In this document: positions 58,855 through 64,000 of the stretch, in pieces
Numbering within the stretch: position 1 is the stretch's first letter
How the letters are laid out: each line of letters starts with the position of its first letter
Source of the DNA: Dryococelus australis
Taxonomy: Eukaryota > Arthropoda > Insecta > Phasmatodea > Phasmatidae
Direction: 5' to 3'
Assembly (NCBI GenBank): GCA_029891345.1
Contig: CM057009.1
Location: 300,491,466 to 300,555,465 of the forward strand
Length of the DNA stretch: 64,000 nucleotides
The notes under the pieces: generated by a model
The model's input: only the letters and a program-made list of their open reading frames with translations
What the model was told of the DNA's origin: nothing
The model's database searches: none
Position numbers and translations under genes: made by a program

Positions 58855-61700
58855 TACATCAAATTTTATCATAGCTTTATGACCATGAACAGCTACAGAA
58901 TTAAGATTAGGTATAAAAACATTTTTTTTTTAATTTTTTTTATTATTTATTAATTTTATATGCGCTCTTTTTATATTTTCTGTAGTTATCGATAAACAGA
59001 ATTATTCATTAATTTATAAAACTCTTATTTTCAAAATCACTTGTTTTTGTGCGCATTGGTATATTAGGATCAATATATATTTTGAAGACAAATTTATTGT
59101 TTGTAATTATAAAATTTTAGGTATACTTTATTATATTGAAACATTTTCTGAACACAATTTCAAAGTTCTATAATGTAAAACATATTTTCTTTATTTTCTA
59201 ACAGTGTTATTAATTTTTTTATTAGTTCTGGAACTAGTGGAATATCTTTATGACTGTTATCTCATTTTTAGGCTCTAAATCAGCTTCTAAAATATATCCT
59301 TCTTCTGATTAATTCGATAGATATCCTATATAATTTTTTATTATTTGTGTATTAAATTTTCTTAACCATTAAAATCCTCCACATAATAAAAATTCTGACA
59401 TTGCCCAACAATATAAATGATTTGCATCTAAATATGTTAAATAATTTGTAGTTATATTTTTATTCTAACTATGCGTGTATTTATTATTAGCTTTAATATA
59501 TATTTCACAACATTCCGATATTCCACCTCTATTGCATCTTTATAAGCGTACATTTATACCATAATAATTTATTTATTGTTTTTTAATTTAATCAGATTTA
59601 ATGTTGTATCCCAAGGTAAACTTGGAGCTGTATAATACAACACTGGATCTAATTTACACATTTTCAAACTAATACTTCACATTTATTGTATAAATTTGTA
59701 TATTGTTCTAAATTTTTACATTAAATTTTCTCCAATTTATCTTAGCACGATTATAATCTTCATAAGAAATATATGTTTTATTTAATCTTGAACAGAATTT
59801 CTCCTTTGATGGTAATTCAGTTTCTTTCAACTTTTATATTGATACCATATAGTTATATAAAACAGAATTTTTATTATTATATCCAAATGTTCATTTTTTA
59901 AATACTTCCATGTTCCTCTAATTTTTTAAAAAGATATATACTTAACTACTTATAGTTTTTAATGTATCTGAATATCTTAACTCTATACAATCTCCAACTT
60001 TTCTACTAAAAGAAATAATTTATCTTAATAATTGGCTATTAAATGGACATTTTCAACATCGTTTCCTAATTCTTGAAAAATAAATTAGCATTATGGCCTG
60101 ATAAATTATGAATATATATTTGTAAAAGTGAAGGAACTTCAAAACTTATAATACACTAAGAATGAGCAGCACGTAAATATAATCATATTAAGTGGTCATG
60201 ATTTTACACCTTCTTATATACTTTTAATATTTTCATCAGATTTTTTTAGTTTTAATTTATGGTTATTTAATTTTCACTTTTTAATTGAAGTTATTATTAA
60301 TTTTAAATATATTCTATTATGTTGTAAATCTGACATATCCTCCTGAGTTTTTGGAACGCATTTTATATCTTCTTCACAAATATGGTATTATTATGAATTA
60401 TCAAAGTCTGGCACCCTTCTTTTGTTGATTTTTTTATTTTAAATTCTATATCATAAATCATTAAATCTCTTTATATTATTTTCTAACATTTGAATTAAAC
60501 CTTTTGTTGCATCTTCGCGAATATGTTCTAATGATTTTTCATATTCACCATAAATTATTTGATATAAGTTACTGAAACCTTTCAGTTTCACGTTTTTGGT
60601 ATTTCACATATAAATTTTTTCTGGGTGTGGTTCACATGTATCAACATTTTTAATAAACATTTAAATCTGCATGAATAAAAAATTAACTCACAATGAATTA
60701 TTATAATTTGTAAATATAATTTTTTCCGAAATTAGGCATTTATAATTTTACAGTTTTATTTTTTAAACAATATTCTTCATGTTCCGTTTTTTTCTTTTTT
60801 CATGTTCTTAAACATTTATTACAAGGAAATATTTTCCTATCGTCTTTTTACTAGGTTGTAATGAAATTAATTGTGACAAACATTGTTAAAACAAAATTGA
60901 CTTCAGTTTCAACTGTAAAATATATATAATATGATTTCATTTCATTTTTGATCATTTATGTTGCATATATTTCAAATTTAAAAATAATGTCAATCTTAAT
61001 AGACGTTGAAATTTGTTCAGTTGTTTTATCTTTTCTTTTTTTTTAACCAAAGTTTTTGTAGTAAGAAGCCCTTTTGCGGATTTTTATTTAGTGTATATTA
61101 AGATGATTTTATATAATAAATACAATTTTATTCAGCATTATTTTTCAACACTGATACAATCGTGTTTTTTTTATTTAGTTCAATAAGATTAGCCATTTAA
61201 TGGATATATCAATTAATGCATAGCTATAATTTATTTATTGTATGTAATGAAAACCATAGCATTGTGCTTTAATTTTTTTTATTTATTCTAAAATATTATT
61301 GAAGATATTATTTAAGACTTCATCCAAATTTGTTTAATTATAAATAACTGTATATTTAGCTCTTTGTGGTATATCATGCATATCATTATTTCTATTATAT
61401 GAAGCTTGAAATATTAAATTTAATTTTATAGTATCATTTGATCTGACAATGTTATTCATTCATTTAGTAATTTATACTTTACTTCATTCTAAAAATTAAT
61501 TTCAGTCTATATAATATTCTCCATTTTCAATTATGAATGTTTGTATTCATGATCTAAAAGCTGTATGTAATTTTTTCTTCAATTTATTCTTTTTTTTTTT
61601 TTTGTTTTTAATAATTTGACTCTTTGTTGCTAATTCACGAAATCTGAATTTCATATTTTCCTTTCCCTTTTAGTAAAAATATCTTCATCAGAATATTGTA
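58855..61700 (-). pseudogene. Polinton/Maverick family-B DNA polymerase, decayed
   Basis: Protein-primed DNA polymerase that would replicate the element. Minus-strand translations, in N-to-C order: an N-terminal stretch with 'YNRNNDMHDIPQRAKYTVI' (about 61,400-61,340); 'NLSGHNANLF' of the exonuclease domain (about 60,115-60,075); 'KETELPSKEKFCSRLN' (about 59,830-59,783); 'LDPVLYYTAPSLPWDT' (about 59,655-59,600); 'RGGISECC'; 'YLDANHLYCWAMSEF' (about 59,440-59,393), corresponding to the DxxNLY-type motif; 'GYILEADLEP' (about 59,305-59,270); and 'NSVAVHGHKAMIKFD' (about 58,903-58,858). This series is characteristic of Polinton PolB. It is riddled with stops and frameshifts, and the C-terminal part with the YxDTDS-type site is cut off by the MITE and PLE. 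Confidence 0.82.
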
Positions 61701-63142
61701 AAGGGCTTTATTTAATAATTTTACATGAAATATTTTGCTAAGGATTTTAATTTATGTAAATCATAAATTTGTCATAAATAATAAATTTATTTACATTTTC
61801 CCAATAAAATTATGTTATAAAATAAATAGTAGGAAATTAAATTATATCTGATTTTGGTTTATATTTTGAAAATCAATCATAGTTATTGGTGTTATAATTT
61901 TTTTTATTTAATTTACTGAAAATTATTTAAATATTTTAACCAACATTTTAAAACTCGTGAATTAAAATTTAATATTTTATATATTTTGATGCCCGTTTTT
62001 TTTTTCTCTCGCCAACCCACTCTTGTATATTTTCAATATTATTTTTAAAAATTTTTTAACTTATTAATTTTATTTTATTGGAATAAATGTTTAATATTAT
62101 TTTATATAAATTATATAAAATGTAAATTAATGAATTTTTTTAAGTATATAAGCTTTAAATTAAAAAAAAACATTTTACCATATTTATGCACACAAAGTTT
62201 ACATACATTTAAAATTTTATCACTTGTATTAGGATAAGAAGAAAAAATACACTTTTTAATTTCTTCGCAGTGTTTATGTTTTTATGTTAATATACTTTCC
62301 TACAGTATTATAAGATTTTTGTGGTTTTTTCTAAATCATCTATATAAATATATTATTTACATTCACAATTTATTTTTCTTGTTATTTGTTTTTATAATAT
62401 TATTCTCTATAAACAAATTGAAAACTCATTTGAGTTTATAAAACTACAAGATTTGAAAGTAAATAAAATATATAAACCGTCTAATTTTCAAACTATGGAC
62501 ACGATGTATGTTAAGATAATTGCCTTGTGTTTTACATGATAATTTTAAAACTAATTTGCCTGGTATTTGTGTTCGACTTTTTAAAAATAAAGATTTAAAC
62601 ATTTTATTTCAGAAATGTTAATAGGTTTTTTTTAGAAAGGGTTAATAAAATATGAATGAACAGTCGCAATCATTGCATAATATTAAGTTACCTTTGATAG
62701 AGAAACAGCTATTGAATGTTAATATTTTTACAGAATTTTCATTACTTTAAATTTTTCAGTTATTAAATTTTTCAATAACGTAAATATCATTAAAGGTGTT
62801 GGTTTCAATCAAAATATTTAGTTGAATTTTATTTTTTTTATTTGCGAAGTTTTTGATATTATAATGGGATCTTGGGTACTTGGTATTTATAAAAATAAAT
62901 AATAAATAAATAAAAACTGTGCCAAATTTGTCATTTATATAATACTTTTACGGTCTACTCAAAGGAAAAAACGAGCCCATAAGAAGCATATTTCTGTAGC
63001 AATAACCTGCCAAGAATTTGGATATAGGGACACCGCACAAATGGCTAGTTGGTGTCATATAATTATTGATAATACTGCTGATCGGTTTACAGAGCACCTT
63101 TTTAAACGCCATCTTCATTTCATACTTCAAATTTCAACTGTT
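61701..63142. other. AT-rich DNA, no gene recognised
   Basis: Very AT-rich to about 62,900. A minus-strand stretch near 62,275-62,180 translates with two CxxC/CxxxC-like pairs ('NVCKLCVHKYG'), which may be former coding sequence. I cannot name it. The far end of the Polinton relic and its terminal inverted repeats were not found. Confidence 0.35.
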
Positions 63143-63235
63143 CGTGTATCCTCCTGCCTCGTGCCAAATTAACTTTGCCAGTTGCTTGATGACTCGTGTA
63201 TGTGTGTCGATCATGCAGAAATTCGAAAGTTTTAT
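63143..63235 (-). repeat. MITE-A fragment
   Basis: In reverse orientation, GTGTATCCTCCTGCCTCGTG and AAATTAACTTTGCCAG follow the order of MITE-A (GTGTATTCTTCCGCC..., AAATTAACTTTGCCG at 14.5 kb). No terminal repeat. Confidence 0.5.
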
Positions 63236-64000
63236 AAGAATTTAAACAACTTAGTAGTATACCAATTCTATCTTTACAATTTTAAAACGAAAGCACAGTC
63301 TTCATTTGCCACTAACATTAAAGTTAATCTTTTAATAAGAGAACGCACGGAACTACTTTCTGAAATTTGCTGAAAATAATTCTGTATTTACTCCAAATGC
63401 AAGGACACATTCAGACCAATAATTTGGAATGAAGGTAGGGTGGAACAACAGCTCTCGTCTCAAAACTAGAAAAAGGAGAGGGAGCAAATTACCTAGCATT
63501 TGCATACGGCTTAACACCGTCAAATTAAAGTTTTAAAACATTTGTGGTATCGTTTCCTTATTATCACTGCATAATCAAGTGTCATTATTATATACACAAT
63601 ATTTTGCATTCTAAGAAATTCACCTTTACCACATGTTCAATTTCGTTTCGTTTTGCAAATGCTTTCTATAGTTCACTCCCTTATTTGTCATTTCCGTTTG
63701 AAAAGGAAACTGAGACCACCGTACGGCTAATTTTGAGAAAAATAAATAAATTCGCCGTCTACCTATCTACTCCAAAAACACGCCATGTAACAATATGTTG
63801 AAAAATGTTATGTGTGACATCTGAGTTTCTTATAAACCCACCGATACAGAAAACCGAGTACTGGAAGAGAGCTGTCGACCGCGAAAAGTGGTGTAAGATA
63901 GCAATTGATAGTTCTCAAGACTCGAAAGTTTGTGATAATTTCCCAATTTCTATCTAGACTTCTTAGAGTGGATCGTTTGATGATTTGGTACAACATATTT
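63236..64000. other. No gene recognised
   Basis: AT-rich. The frames open here (63,544-63,801 + and others) have no recognised domain. Confidence 0.4.

Noticed and set aside
54860..62900. AT-rich block as a mitochondrial or endosymbiont insertion
   Set aside because: The recognisable proteins are Polinton integrase and PolB; no mitochondrial or bacterial gene motif was seen.

Overview
The window is a gene-poor, repeat-dense stretch of a large arthropod genome, most likely an insect. It has the hallmarks of an animal nuclear genome: spliced coding sequence, tRNA-derived SINEs, microsatellites, and layers of decayed transposons. I see no bacterial-style operons, CRISPR arrays or rRNA genes. 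Only one host protein-coding segment is convincing: a single 302-bp, GC-rich exon at 51,916-52,217 (+) of a GH56 hyaluronidase. Its neighbouring exons are not visible, so its introns must be long or run off the window.

Layout. At 1-7,070 an old Ty3/gypsy LTR retrotransposon (277-7,023; gag, protease, RT-RNase H and integrase all broken) sits inside a non-autonomous TIR element. That element belongs to a family called MITE-A here (about 420 bp), which recurs through the whole window. A shorter family with the same ends, MITE-B (about 235 bp), is also scattered about, and a third family, MITE-C, has three copies. From 7 to 54 kb there is AT-rich non-coding DNA carrying these MITEs, tRNA-derived SINEs, several other inverted-repeat or foldback elements, two further LTRs (25.3-26.2 kb and 49.2-50.0 kb), a decayed transposase-type helix-turn-helix fragment (11.2-11.5 kb), and tandem arrays with 73-bp and 197-bp units plus short degenerate units.

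From about 54.9 to 61.7 kb the DNA becomes extremely AT-rich and carries the remains of a Polinton/Maverick element. There is a DDE integrase with a C-terminal chromodomain (+) and a family-B, protein-primed DNA polymerase (-), both full of stops and frameshifts. This block was hit later: a MITE-A lies inside the polymerase sequence, and a Penelope-like retroelement (RT plus GIY-YIG, -; 57.0-58.7 kb) lies against the cut end of that MITE. The last 2 kb has no recognisable gene apart from a MITE-A fragment.

The clearest threads are (1) the degenerate Polinton/Maverick with a second chromodomain tail 1.57 kb upstream, (2) two different LTR families that meet MITE-A sequence at the same internal ATAT position, (3) a 73-bp tandem array whose unit ends in the MITE terminal repeat, and (4) a hyaluronidase exon squeezed between a MITE that ends about 31 bp before its splice acceptor and a near-800-bp foldback that begins about 33 bp after its splice donor. 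Everything here is read by eye. Family assignments rest on motifs and termini, not on database searches, and element ends are good to a few bases unless stated.
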